NCBI GenBank assembly: GCA_022823365.1
Contig: JAJDXG010000054.1
Location: 1 to 64,000 of the forward strand
Direction of reading: 5' to 3'
Origin: Gemmatimonadota bacterium
GTDB taxonomy: Bacteria; Gemmatimonadota; Gemmatimonadetes; Longimicrobiales; Gaopeijiaceae
Length of the DNA stretch: 64,000 bases
The notes beneath the pieces were generated by a model. The model was given only the letters and a program-made list of their open reading frames with translations, searched no databases and had not been told where the DNA came from. Shown here piece by piece: positions 8,956-17,764 of the stretch (within the stretch, counting starts at the first letter, position 1; each line of letters starts with the position of its first letter). Made by a program: the position numbers and the translations under genes.

Positions 8956-10569
8956 ATGTCGGGCCGCTACGTGTACGATATCGACCCGGTCGACGGCGAC
9001 GAGGCGTGGGCGTTCTTCGAGGCTTGCCGGGACGGTGACCTGGATCGCGTTCGGGAACTGATCGGCCACGACCCCACCCTCGTCCACGCCCAGTACTGGT
9101 ACACCCAGCCGATTCACTTCGCGGTCTGCGCGAACCGGCCTGAGGTGGTGCGCGTGCTGCTGGACGCGGGTGCGGAACCGGGCCGCGTGCGCTTCATGGA
9201 CTCCGGGTGGAAGAAGCTGGTGCGGCGCGCCGGCGCCATGGGGTTCGACGAGGTGCGCAGCGTTCTGGAGGCCGAGGCACGCGCCCGCTTCGGGTACGAT
9301 CCCCGCTTCACCGAACTGCGGGACGCCGTGGTGGCGCGGGACGAGCGCCGGGTGGAGGAGATGCTGCTGGCGCGGCCGCGCCTGGCCGCCGCCGCCGACA
9401 TCCATGGCAGCAACGCCGTGCACTGGGCCGTCATGACCCGCCAGCCCGGGCTGCTGCCGCTTCTGGTCGACCGGGGCGCCGACCCGGATGCCTGCCGGAG
9501 CGACGGACAGACTCCCGCGCACATCCTGTACAACGGTGACTACCAATTCCGCGTGTGGCGGGAACTGAAGGGAATCTCGCATGCGGAGCCGGCGTTCGTG
9601 CTGGCGGCACTCTTGGCGGTCGGCGCGACCCTCGACCTCTCGGCGGCCGGCGCATCGGGCGACCGGGCCCGGGTCGAGGAGCTGCTGGAGGAGGACCCCG
9701 GTCGCGCCCGCCGCCTCGATTCGGGCCGCCGCAACCCGCTCACTTACGCGGCGCGCGCGGGCCACCTCGACATCGTGCGCCTGCTGCTCCGGCACGGCGC
9801 CGATCCGAGCCGCCCGGAGGAACTCGCGCCCGAGGGACACGCGCTCTGGATGGGGTGCGCGCGCGGCGATGTCGCCATGGTGGAAGCGCTCCTCGAGCAC
9901 GGTGCAGACCCCAATTCCGCGCCCGACTCGTCCGACAGCTGCCTGGGCATCGCGGTCGCCTGGGCGGGTGACGCGGCGCACACGATCGAGCGTCTGCTCC
10001 GCGACCACGGCGCGACCACCCCGGTCTGGTCCATGACCGCCGCCGAACTGGGCGAGGCCATCACCACCGGCGCACCCGTTACGCAGGCGCCTGACTTCGC
10101 CGAAGAGGTCATCGCCCGCAACGACCTCCCGCTGACCGACCTGCTGCTCGAGGCCGACCCGGCGGTCACGCGCCGTCTCGACGGCGGATCCCTCCGCAGG
10201 GGCGATCCGACCGTGAGCGTCACCTCGCGTCGCGTGCTGGAACGCCTCATCGAGGCCGGCTTCGATCCGAACCGCCCCGACTGGCAGGGCAGGAACGCGC
10301 TCCACCACTACGCCGGACGCGGCGACATCCCCAATGCACGCCTGATGCTCGAGCACGGAGCGGACATCGACGCTCTCGACGACCAGTACCACGGCACCCC
10401 CCTCGCCTGGGCAGCCCGCAAGGGCCATGAGGACATGGTGCGGTTTCTGTTATCCGAAGGAGCCGATCCCGCGCTGCCCCGCGATCTTCCCCCGGCTGTC
10501 CCGCGCGCCCGAGCCCGGGCTGCAGGTCATCAGCGAATCGTCGAGATTCTGGAGGGAGCATCTCGTTAG
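8956..10569 (+). CDS. Ankyrin-repeat protein
   Basis: The product is about 537 residues with ankyrin repeats through most of its length, for example NPLTYAARAGHLDIVRLLL, HALWMGCARGDVAMVEALL and TPLAWAARKGHEDMVRFLL, each followed by HGADP or EGADP. There is no signal peptide or membrane segment, so a cytoplasmic location is likely unless the protein is secreted by a dedicated system. Neither possible start has a clear ribosome site: ATG 8956 is chosen here, and GTG 8926 would add ten Arg-rich residues. The family mediates protein-protein contacts, and no catalytic domain is visible. It stands alone between the LRR lipoprotein and the convergent HNH gene, whose 3' end is only 28 bp away. Confidence 0.85.
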   Translation: MSGRYVYDIDPVDGDEAWAFFEACRDGDLDRVRELIGHDPTLVHAQYWYTQPIHFAVCANRPEVVRVLLDAGAEPGRVRFMDSGWKKLVRRAGAMGFDEVRSVLEAEARARFGYDPRFTELRDAVVARDERRVEEMLLARPRLAAAADIHGSNAVHWAVMTRQPGLLPLLVDRGADPDACRSDGQTPAHILYNGDYQFRVWRELKGISHAEPAFVLAALLAVGATLDLSAAGASGDRARVEELLEEDPGRARRLDSGRRNPLTYAARAGHLDIVRLLLRHGADPSRPEELAPEGHALWMGCARGDVAMVEALLEHGADPNSAPDSSDSCLGIAVAWAGDAAHTIERLLRDHGATTPVWSMTAAELGEAITTGAPVTQAPDFAEEVIARNDLPLTDLLLEADPAVTRRLDGGSLRRGDPTVSVTSRRVLERLIEAGFDPNRPDWQGRNALHHYAGRGDIPNARLMLEHGADIDALDDQYHGTPLAWAARKGHEDMVRFLLSEGADPALPRDLPPAVPRARARAAGHQRIVEILEGASR

Positions 10570-10597
10570 ACGCATCCGCAGGGCCCCTGCCCGCGCT

Positions 10598-12274
10598 TTA
10601 TCCGAGGGACTCATCCGCGGCCTCCCGCGCAGCGGCCTCGATCTCCCATGGTATCTCCGAGTCGCGGTAGAGCGCGGCCCCGTTTGAGAGCACGAAACCA
10701 TCGCCTTTCGCCGGGGCGCCGGGATGCGCCGATGGGACCGGGGGGAGGTTTGCGGTCCGCGCTACCGGCGGCTTCGGCGCGTCGACCAGCATTCTCCCCT
10801 TCGGCGTGAAGAAGAGCACCGTCCCGTCGCTGTTCACGGAGACCTTGACCCGTCCCTCGTGAACGGCGCGGTGATGCCGCCGGCAGAGCAGCAGCGTGTT
10901 CCTCAGGCTCGTCTCGCCCCCGTCGGCCCAGTGCTTCACGTGATGCGCCTCGGTGAACCGGCAGCCGCACCCCGGAAAGCGGCATCCCCGGTCGCGCTCC
11001 TCCAGCGCCCGCCGGATGTGCGGCGGAATCGTGCGCGTTCGCCGGCCCACGCTCAGCACCGACCCGTCCCTGGCGTGAGCCATCGCGACCACCGCCGCGT
11101 CGCACGCCATGCGCCGCGACGTTTCCGAGGAGACGCGGATCCCGTCCAGATCCGAGCGTCCCGGCTCGCCCTCGGCCGCGAGCGTCGCGGCATCGCAGTG
11201 GACCATGACCTGGTAGCGCTCGGCGCGGGTGCCGGACTCGACGCGGGGTGACGCGGGCGTTTCGGTGTGGGCTTGGGCCTCCGGTTCCCCGCGGAATCGA
11301 GTCTGCGGTTCGTCCCGGGATGGAGGCACGACGTGGGACTCGCCACCTCCGAATCCCGCCGCCAGCGCCCGCTCCGCGAGCAGTCCCACCGCGTCCGCCC
11401 GGCGCTGCTTCGGCCTGGGACGCGCGTTGCCGTCATCGCCCTCGCGGCTGCCGGCACCCGCCCCTCCCTCGTCACTACCGGCGCCCGCCCTGTCTCCGCG
11501 GCTGCCGGCACCCCCGTCGCCCTCCCGCCGGAACAGCGCATCCGACGCCGCCTCCACCGCCCGCATCAGCACCGCCCCGACCTCGGGCTCGAGCCGCCCC
11601 TTCACCACGTACATCCCGTCGCCGTCCACGAACACCGAGAACGTCCGGCTGCGGTGGCGCGCCTGCTCTGCCGTCAATTCCTCATCGCGGGACAGTTTCT
11701 TCCACATGCGCAGCGTCCGCTCCAGCTTCGCCGCCGAACTGGCGCGCGCGAACTCGAGCAGCTCCGCCTCGCGCTCGGGCGTGGCCACCCGGGTCAGCGC
11801 CCGCACCTTGGTGTAGGAGATGGTGCCGTCCGCCAGGGCATCCGCCGTCTGCGGCAGGCTTTCCAGCGCCCGCGCCGCCCGGACCCGCTCGCGGGCCGGG
11901 CCGATCTTCATGCCGATCCGCCACGCCAGCCACTCGGCGCAGGAAGAGTAGCCGCCGTCCTTCCACCCGCCCCGGCGGTCAAAGTCGGCGATGAGGGTCA
12001 TCATCCGAGCCTCGGCGGCATTGATGCTGGCCGCGAGCTCCGCGATGCGCTCGCCGAGTCGATAGAGTTCGTCGTCGTCTTCGGCGGGCGCGGGACCGGC
12101 GGGCGCGGGACCGGCGGGCACGGGATCGGAAGGCTCGAAGCCGGAAGCCTCGGGATCGGAAGGCGCGGAACCGGCATCGGCGTCGGATCGGGAGCCGACC
12201 GGTTCCCGCAGCATCGCGGGCCACGGAGAATGCCTCCGGCGAGTGTCGTAGAGAACAGCTGGAGATGCGATCAT
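10598..12274 (-). CDS. DUF222 / HNH endonuclease (13E12-type)
   Basis: This 558-residue protein has the two-part structure of the 13E12 family. An N-terminal DUF222 region (about residues 70-260: ELYRLGERIAELAASINAAEARM and following) is joined through a low-complexity Gly/Asp/Arg-rich stretch to a C-terminal HNH nuclease domain (CRFPGCGCRFTEAHHVKHW...N...LCRRHHRAVHEG). The HNH histidines and the zinc-binding cysteines are present. The start ATG 12274 has GGGAG upstream. A Pro/Ala-rich linker near residues 45-65 is made of short repeated codons. DUF222-HNH proteins occur in many copies in some high-GC bacteria. Their role is not established, and mobility or DNA repair has been suggested. Confidence 0.88.
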   Translation of the reverse strand: MIASPAVLYDTRRRHSPWPAMLREPVGSRSDADAGSAPSDPEASGFEPSDPVPAGPAPAGPAPAEDDDELYRLGERIAELAASINAAEARMMTLIADFDRRGGWKDGGYSSCAEWLAWRIGMKIGPARERVRAARALESLPQTADALADGTISYTKVRALTRVATPEREAELLEFARASSAAKLERTLRMWKKLSRDEELTAEQARHRSRTFSVFVDGDGMYVVKGRLEPEVGAVLMRAVEAASDALFRREGDGGAGSRGDRAGAGSDEGGAGAGSREGDDGNARPRPKQRRADAVGLLAERALAAGFGGGESHVVPPSRDEPQTRFRGEPEAQAHTETPASPRVESGTRAERYQVMVHCDAATLAAEGEPGRSDLDGIRVSSETSRRMACDAAVVAMAHARDGSVLSVGRRTRTIPPHIRRALEERDRGCRFPGCGCRFTEAHHVKHWADGGETSLRNTLLLCRRHHRAVHEGRVKVSVNSDGTVLFFTPKGRMLVDAPKPPVARTANLPPVPSAHPGAPAKGDGFVLSNGAALYRDSEIPWEIEAAAREAADESLG

Positions 12275-12492
12275 CGGTTGCTCCCGAATATTGAGTTATT
12301 GTTGCTGACTTACGTGCAAATATAACGGCACTGAAATCGGCCTCTCAGGATGCCCTGTAGTGGGCGACAGGGGGTCGGGAGACCATCGCAGGAGGCAGCG
12401 GCCCCCGAAGGCTCCCAGAAGGCCGGCCAGCGCCCTTGGCGGACTATGGAATGCGGGATATTGGATCCTGCCGAAGGGCGGGTTCGAAACCT

Positions 12493-12742
12493 GTCAATGG
12501 CAAAAGGGGACACGCCCATGTGAATTCGGACACCCTGGCTTCCCTCCGCTGGGAGCCGTGCCTTGGGATGCCGTCAATGGCAGCAGGGGACGCGCCCATG
12601 TGAATTCGGGCACCTTGGCTTCTGCCCGCTTGGGCCGTGCGCTGGGGAAGCCGTCAATGGCAAGACGGGACGCCCGCGTGTGGATTCGGGTGAATTCGGG
12701 CGCCCCGGCTCCTGCCCGCCGGGGGGCGTGCGCCGGGGATAC
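12493..12742. repeat. Tandem repeat, three units of about 80 bp
   Basis: Units begin with GTCAATGGCA at 12493, 12573 and 12653, so the first two are exactly 80 bp. Each contains GGGAC(A/G)CGCCC, a GAATTCGG core and a GCCGTGC(C/G) to GGGGA end. The third unit is about 90 bp because a short piece around GATTCGGGTGAATTCGGG is duplicated. The copies have diverged to roughly 75-85% by eye. The period is not a multiple of three, which argues against coding. Confidence 0.85.
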
Positions 12743-12806
12743 CCGGACTTGCCACAAGACCCCCCCGGCCCCGCGTGGACAACCGGTGCTCCGCGCGCGC
12801 CCCATC

Positions 12807-12900
12807 CGCCGGCACCGAAGGATCGTCGCCGAGCCCCGTCCGCTGGCCACCGAAGGATCGTCACGCGCCCGGCCCGCCGGCCACAAAAATCGTCACGGTC
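12807..12900. repeat. Tandem repeat, 34-bp units
   Basis: Two full 34-bp units (12807-12840 and 12841-12874) share CGC(C/T)GGC and ACCGAAGGATCGTC. A third, shortened copy starts at 12875 (CGCCGGCCACAAAAATCGTCAC). The block lies 65 bp downstream of the 80-bp repeat block. Confidence 0.7.
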
Positions 12901-13004
12901 CTGGACGGACGACCTCAGCAGGTTCTGGAACGCCGGCCCCACCTGGCCGGGCAGGAGGACTGGCGGGGGACGGCCTGAATTCGCCGCGTAACAGGACCCC
13001 GGCG

Positions 13005-15236
13005 TCAGCCCCGCCCGCTACTCTCCGAATGCAGCTGCAGCACCGGAGCGTGCTCCCGCTCGAGCGCGCTGCCCCGTCCCGACAGGCTGGGGTTGTTCAT
13101 GAAATAGTCGTGGGCGCTGAATGCCCGTTTCCCGTCCGGGACCCGGCGGTAGGAGCCGTCGGGCGCCAGGCGCCAGCTGCTCTCCGTGTCCTTCAGGTTC
13201 GCCACCATGATCTCGTCGAGGATCTGGCGGTGCACCGTGGGGTTGGTGACCGGAACCAGCAGCTCCACGCGCCGGTCCAGGTTGCGCGGCATCCAGTCCG
13301 CCGATGAGATGAATACCTTCGCCCGGTCCGAGGGCAGCTCCGCCCCGCCCCCCACGCACACGATGCGCGAGTGCTCCAGGAACCGGCCCACGATGCTGGT
13401 CACCGTGATGTTCTCCGAGAGTCCGGGGACCCCGGGGCGCAGGCAGCAGATGCCGCGCACCACGAGATTAATCTTCACGCCCGCGCGCGAGGCCCCGTAA
13501 AGGGCGTCGATGACCTCGCTGTCGAGCAGGGAGTTCATCTTGGCCCAGATTCCCGCGGGCTCTCCCCGGCGCGCGCGCGCGGCCTCGCCGGCGATGAGTT
13601 CGAGAAGCGTGCTGCGCATGGTGAAAGGCGCGATCGCGAGTTGGTCGAGGCCCTCGGGACGGGCATAGCCGGTCATGAAGTTGAAGGCCCTCGCGGCGTC
13701 GCGGGCCAGCGCCGGGTCGCACGTGAAGTAGGACAGGTCGGTGTAGATCTTGGCGGTCACGGGGTGGTAGTTCCCGGTCCCGAAGTGGACGTAGGAGCGC
13801 AGCGAGCCGTCTTCCCGCCGCACCACCAGCGAGATCTTGGCGTGTGTCTTCAGTTCCGCCACCCCGAAGACGACATGCACCCCGGCGCGCTCCATCCCCC
13901 GCGCGAACGCGATGTTGGCCGCCTCGTCGAAGCGGGCCTTCAGCTCGACCAGCGCGGTCACGTTCTTTCCCGCCTCTGCCGCCTCGATCAGCGCCGTCAC
14001 GATGGGCGAATCCTGGCTCGTCCGGTAGAGCGTCTGCTTGATGGCCACCACGGCTGGATCCTCGGCGGCCTGGCGCAGCAGTTGCACCACCACGTCGAAG
14101 CTCTCGTAGGGGTGGTGGACGAGGATGTCCTTCATGCGGATCGCGGCGAAGCAGTCTCCGCCGAAGTCGCGAATCCGCTCCGGGAAGCGCGCGTTGTAGG
14201 GCGAAAACACCAGGTCCGGCCGATCATCCCCGATGAGCTGCGCGGTATCGCCCAGCCCCAGCAGATCGCCCTCGCGGAAGATGTCCCCGGGGCCGACGTC
14301 CAGTTCGCGCATCAGGAAGCGCTGCAGGGTCTCCGACATGCCGCGCGAAACCCTCAGGTGGATGACCCGCCCCCTTCGCCGGCGCTTGAGCGCGGATTCG
14401 AATTCCAGCAGCAGATCCTCGGCTTCGTCCTCGATCTCCACGTCGCTGTCGCGGATCACGCGGAAATACCCGGTTTCCCTGACCGCAAAGCCCGGGAAGA
14501 GGCTGTCCAGGTGCATCCCGAGCAGCTCCTCCAGGCGAATGAAGCGCTGGTTCTCTCCTGGAATGGCGATGAAGCGGTCGATCTGGGAGGGCAGTGGAAG
14601 CAGGGCGTGCATCTCGGTGCCGTCCCGCGGGCGCGCCAGCGACAGCACCATCGCGTAGCCGGTGTTGGGGATGAAGGGGAAGGGATGCGCGGGGTCGACG
14701 GCCAGCGGGGTGAGGACCTGGAAGATCTGTTCGTCGAAGTAGGCATCCAGGGCCGACCGGGCGGCCCCGCTCAGCTCGCTCGGATGCGCGATGACGATGC
14801 CCACGCCGCGCAGTTCGTCACGCATTTCGCGCCATCTCTTCTGCTGGCGCACCATCAGCGCCCGGGCGCGTCGGTCGATGGCCCGGAGCTGTTGCGCGGG
14901 CGTCATGCCCTCGGGGGTCGTGGTCGTGATGCCGGCGTCCACCTGGGCCCTCAGCCCGGCCACGCGCACCATGTAGAACTCGTCGAGGTTCGTGGCGGAG
15001 ATGGAGAGGAAGCGCAGCCGCTCCAGCAGCGGATGGCGGGAGCTCGAGGACTCGGCCAGTACGCGCTCGTTGAACGCCAGCCACGAGAGCTCCCGGTTGA
15101 TGAAGCGCTCGGGGGCTTCGGACGTCGGGGTTTGGGCTGCTGCCGCCTGGGTCACGCGGATGGGCTCCGGCACCGGGGACACGAAACGCCGCCCGCCGGT
15201 CCCGGCCGGTGCGGCGCATGTCGAAGTCTGTACCAT
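13005..15236 (-). CDS. ppk: Polyphosphate kinase 1
   Basis: This enzyme makes inorganic polyphosphate from ATP. The 743-residue product matches the usual Ppk1 length. The N-terminal motif [17 protein letters not shown], the middle domain and the C-terminal PLD-like halves are all present. His465 in THAKISLV matches the autophosphorylated histidine, and [20 protein letters not shown] is conserved near the C-terminus. The first 38 residues are low-complexity; ATG 15236 has only a weak ribosome site, and a downstream GTG could be the true start. A TTGACG hexamer (minus strand, 15262-15257) lies close upstream. It follows the GH12 lipoprotein gene by 112 bp on the same strand. It is near the phoB-phoR locus but not adjacent to it. 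Confidence 0.95.
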   Translation of the reverse strand: MVQTSTCAAPAGTGGRRFVSPVPEPIRVTQAAAAQTPTSEAPERFINRELSWLAFNERVLAESSSSRHPLLERLRFLSISATNLDEFYMVRVAGLRAQVDAGITTTTPEGMTPAQQLRAIDRRARALMVRQQKRWREMRDELRGVGIVIAHPSELSGAARSALDAYFDEQIFQVLTPLAVDPAHPFPFIPNTGYAMVLSLARPRDGTEMHALLPLPSQIDRFIAIPGENQRFIRLEELLGMHLDSLFPGFAVRETGYFRVIRDSDVEIEDEAEDLLLEFESALKRRRRGRVIHLRVSRGMSETLQRFLMRELDVGPGDIFREGDLLGLGDTAQLIGDDRPDLVFSPYNARFPERIRDFGGDCFAAIRMKDILVHHPYESFDVVVQLLRQAAEDPAVVAIKQTLYRTSQDSPIVTALIEAAEAGKNVTALVELKARFDEAANIAFARGMERAGVHVVFGVAELKTHAKISLVVRREDGSLRSYVHFGTGNYHPVTAKIYTDLSYFTCDPALARDAARAFNFMTGYARPEGLDQLAIAPFTMRSTLLELIAGEAARARRGEPAGIWAKMNSLLDSEVIDALYGASRAGVKINLVVRGICCLRPGVPGLSENITVTSIVGRFLEHSRIVCVGGGAELPSDRAKVFISSADWMPRNLDRRVELLVPVTNPTVHRQILDEIMVANLKDTESSWRLAPDGSYRRVPDGKRAFSAHDYFMNNPSLSGRGSALEREHAPVLQLHSESSGRG

Positions 15237-15332
15237 TCTTACACTTCGCCGGGGGCGTCAAGGTTCCACGGCGGCCTGGTGGGGGCGCCGCAGCTTTGCG
15301 CGCGTCGACGGGCTGGCGGTGGAGTACTGGCA

Positions 15333-15348
15333 GGGGAGGGCCCTCCCC
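15333..15348 (-). terminator. Candidate hairpin after the GH12 lipoprotein gene
   Basis: A perfect 16-base palindrome (GGGGAGGGCCCTCCCC) lies directly after the stop codon of the minus-strand gene that ends at 15349. It has no loop beyond the central bases and no clear T-tract, so its action as a terminator is uncertain. Confidence 0.35.
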
Positions 15349-16590
15349 TCAACGAAGGTGGACCCGGAAGTCCTTGAGCCAGAGTTCGCCCGCGCCGCTG
15401 ACCGCCTCGTTGCCGAACTCGATCGCGGTCAGGTAATGGTCGGCCGGCAGGTAGCCCAGGTCGATCAGGAAGCGGAAGAGGGCCAGCAAGTCGAGGGAGC
15501 CGACGAGCAGATCCCTGTGCCGTACCAGCGCCATGTAGTCGGCGACGAGTTCGCGGTCCCCGTCTGCATTCGGCCAGACCCGGTCCGGCCAGTGGTACAG
15601 ATCCCACAGGACGCCCTCGATCCGGACCGGGCCGACATAGAACTCCTGTCCGGCCGGCCGGAAGTCATGATCCAGCCAGATCATCACTTCGTGTGAGATG
15701 CCGGACACGCTGGGCGGATCGTCGCGCGTGATCCAGAAGTCGAACGCGAGGTTGTACGTGCCGTCGACGGTGAGATAGGCCTCGTAGTCGACCTCGAGGG
15801 TTTCGATGGCGTCGATGCGTCGAGGAAGCTCCGGCGTGGTCGAACGCGGATGCCAGGGCTTGTGCCCGTAGATGAGCTCCGGGTAGGCCTTGACCTGCCC
15901 CCTTCTCGCCGGCCATCGCCATCGCCAGCCGTATTCCACCGTCTCGACCAGCCCGGGCAGTGTCCGTCGCATGATGCACTGCTCGTAGTCTCTCGTGTCC
16001 TGCCGGTTCCAGACGTTGTTGAAGTAGGAGAAGTCACCCACGAACCACTCTTCCCAGCCCCGGCAGGCCATGATCTCCGGCGCCACGGGCGTGGGATCCG
16101 CGGGCGGAGGCGTGGCGTCGAAGGGGGCGGGTCCGGGGATGGTCACCAGGGCGGTCCCCGAGATGGAACCCGTCGCCGCCGTGATCGCCGCGTATCCCTT
16201 TCCGGCCGCCTGCACGACACCCTCCGAATCGACCGCCGCCACCGACAGGTCGCTCGATTCCCACGTGAAGGAGATGCCCGCAACCGTGTCGCCGTCCGCG
16301 TCGGTCGCCGCTGCCGCCAGCCGGACCGTGTCCCCGATCGCCGGCAGCGTCACCGCGGAGGAGGAGAGGACGATGCTCGCGGGGCCGGTCCGCGGCGGCG
16401 CCACCGGCGCGTCGTCCGCACCGCAGCCGGCGAGGTACGGGACGACGACCGCCGCGAGCAGGATAGTCGACGCGGTGCCGACCGGGCGGGTCGCGGAACG
16501 GCTCTCCGCCCGCGTGAACGGGCGCGGCCGGGGACGCTGGACCGGCAGGCCGTCCGCACGGAATGCGCCGCTCATCAGGTGTGCCGGCAT
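15349..16590 (-). CDS. BIG2-GH12 lipoprotein (endoglucanase/xyloglucanase-like)
   Basis: The predicted product is 413 residues, with a lipobox (VVVPYLAGC), one BIG2 Ig-like domain (about residues 70-145) and a C-terminal domain that reads as glycoside hydrolase family 12. Evidence for GH12 is YPELIYGHKPW, YNLAFDFWITRD, the nucleophile motif HEVMIWLDHD (Glu301), DLLALFRFLIDLGYL, and the acid/base motif EFGNEAVSGAGELWLKDF (Glu395). The family hydrolyses beta-1,4-glucans or xyloglucan by a retaining mechanism. Start ATG 16590 is chosen for the GAGAGAG upstream; ATG 16671 would give a long Arg-rich leader and sits directly after a stop codon. The protein is probably anchored at the outer membrane to degrade polysaccharides. 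Substrate is not determined by the sequence. Confidence 0.8.
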   Translation of the reverse strand: MPAHLMSGAFRADGLPVQRPRPRPFTRAESRSATRPVGTASTILLAAVVVPYLAGCGADDAPVAPPRTGPASIVLSSSAVTLPAIGDTVRLAAAATDADGDTVAGISFTWESSDLSVAAVDSEGVVQAAGKGYAAITAATGSISGTALVTIPGPAPFDATPPPADPTPVAPEIMACRGWEEWFVGDFSYFNNVWNRQDTRDYEQCIMRRTLPGLVETVEYGWRWRWPARRGQVKAYPELIYGHKPWHPRSTTPELPRRIDAIETLEVDYEAYLTVDGTYNLAFDFWITRDDPPSVSGISHEVMIWLDHDFRPAGQEFYVGPVRIEGVLWDLYHWPDRVWPNADGDRELVADYMALVRHRDLLVGSLDLLALFRFLIDLGYLPADHYLTAIEFGNEAVSGAGELWLKDFRVHLR

Positions 16591-16789
16591 TCGCGGTGCT
16601 CTCTCGTAACTCGTGCCGTTGAAGTGCCTCGTTCCGCGCGACCCGGGTATGAGTTGCGGGCCGGTCATCATCTAAGAACACCCGCAGGCCCGTTTATTGC
16701 CATGGAAGTCCCTGGCCGGGGCGTGTCCCCGCCGCATGCGCTAGGTTCATGGCACGGACAGGGCGGTCCGAGGAGCCGCGGATCATCTG

Positions 16790-17761
16790 ATGAAAGACCT
16801 CAACATCCTTCCCAGCGCGTCAACCACCGCCAACGGCCTTGGCAGAGGCCGGATTGCGGCTCTGCCGCGCGTGGCCGAGTCACCTCCGCAGGTCCCGCTG
16901 CGGGCACTGGACCAGCTCTGGTTCCAGGTGAGCGGCACGGTGTGCAACCTGCGCTGCCGCCACTGCTTCATCTCGTGCAGCCCGGACAACCATTCGTTCT
17001 GGTTCATGACCCGCGGCCAGGTCGCCTCCGCCCTCGCCGAGTCCGTCCCGCTGGGGGTGAAGGAGTATTACTTCACCGGCGGCGAGCCCTTCATGAATCA
17101 CGAGATGTGCGGCATCCTCGAGGATACGCTGGAGCTGGGGCCGGCCACGGTGCTGACCAACGCGACCCTCCTGCCCGAGCGGACGGTGCGCGAATTGGCC
17201 CGGCTGGCGGCCGGATCGCGGTATTCCCTGGAGCTGCGGGTGAGCCTGGACGGGGTCACCCCGGAGATGAACGACGCCATCCGCGGAGAGGGGACCTTCG
17301 CGCGCTGCATCGAGGGCGTGGAACGGCTGGTCGACGCCGGGTTCCTGCCCATCATCACCGCCATGCAGAGCTGGCCCGAAGCCGAGACCGGGCGCATCCT
17401 GGGAGGCTTTCGCGAGCTTCTGGCGGAGATCGGCTACGGCCGCGCCCGGCTGAAGATCATACCGCCGCTGCTCATCGGCGAGGAAGCCCGGCGCACGCAG
17501 GGGTATGCTCCGTCGATGCGGGTCACCCACGAGATGCTGCACGGCTTCGATCTCGATCAGCTTCTGTGCACGCGCGCGCGGCTGGTTACGGCCGCCGGGG
17601 TCCACGTCTGCCCCATCCTGCTCGACTATCCGGACGCGCGCCTGGGCGACACCCTCGGCGAAGCGGTGGCGCGGCCCGCCTCGCTGTCCGAGCAGGCCTG
17701 CTACACCTGCTACCTGCACGGGTCCATCTGCGCCAACACCTCGGCGAGCAGCGAGTTCTAG
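16790..17761 (+). CDS. Radical SAM protein with C-terminal cysteine cluster
   Basis: This 323-residue protein has the radical SAM 4Fe-4S motif CNLRCRHC (Cys52, Cys56, Cys59), the SAM-binding GGE motif in YYFTGGEPFMN, and a later Cys cluster (HVCPILL, then ACYTCYLHGSIC) that may hold an auxiliary iron-sulfur cluster in a SPASM-like way. The RVSLDGVTPEMNDAIRG stretch is typical of the anaerobic sulfatase-maturase/SPASM branch. No substrate is evident. The metallophosphoesterase-like gene starts 3 bp after the stop, so the two are probably translationally coupled and work together. I do not recognise a named pathway. No short precursor-peptide gene is apparent beside it, so a role in peptide modification is only one option. 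Confidence 0.85.
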   Translation: MKDLNILPSASTTANGLGRGRIAALPRVAESPPQVPLRALDQLWFQVSGTVCNLRCRHCFISCSPDNHSFWFMTRGQVASALAESVPLGVKEYYFTGGEPFMNHEMCGILEDTLELGPATVLTNATLLPERTVRELARLAAGSRYSLELRVSLDGVTPEMNDAIRGEGTFARCIEGVERLVDAGFLPIITAMQSWPEAETGRILGGFRELLAEIGYGRARLKIIPPLLIGEEARRTQGYAPSMRVTHEMLHGFDLDQLLCTRARLVTAAGVHVCPILLDYPDARLGDTLGEAVARPASLSEQACYTCYLHGSICANTSASSEF

Positions 17762-17764
17762 CGG

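Larger units (their letters stand above)
12275..13004. other. 730-bp non-coding stretch with two tandem repeat blocks
   Basis: I see no convincing gene between the HNH gene and ppk. Open frames run through the region in both directions, but they cross an 80-bp tandem repeat (not a multiple of three), so repeat copies are read in different frames, and they match no recognised family. The region holds three 80-bp units, then about three 34-bp units, then sequence without recognisable features up to the ppk stop. Confidence 0.6.

Noticed and set aside
12493-12900. CRISPR array
   Set aside because: Units are 80 bp and 34 bp without the alternation of constant repeats and unique spacers, and no cas gene is near.
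12360-13307. 315-residue frame through the repeat region
   Set aside because: It reads 80-bp repeats in changing frames and runs into ppk antisense; no domain.
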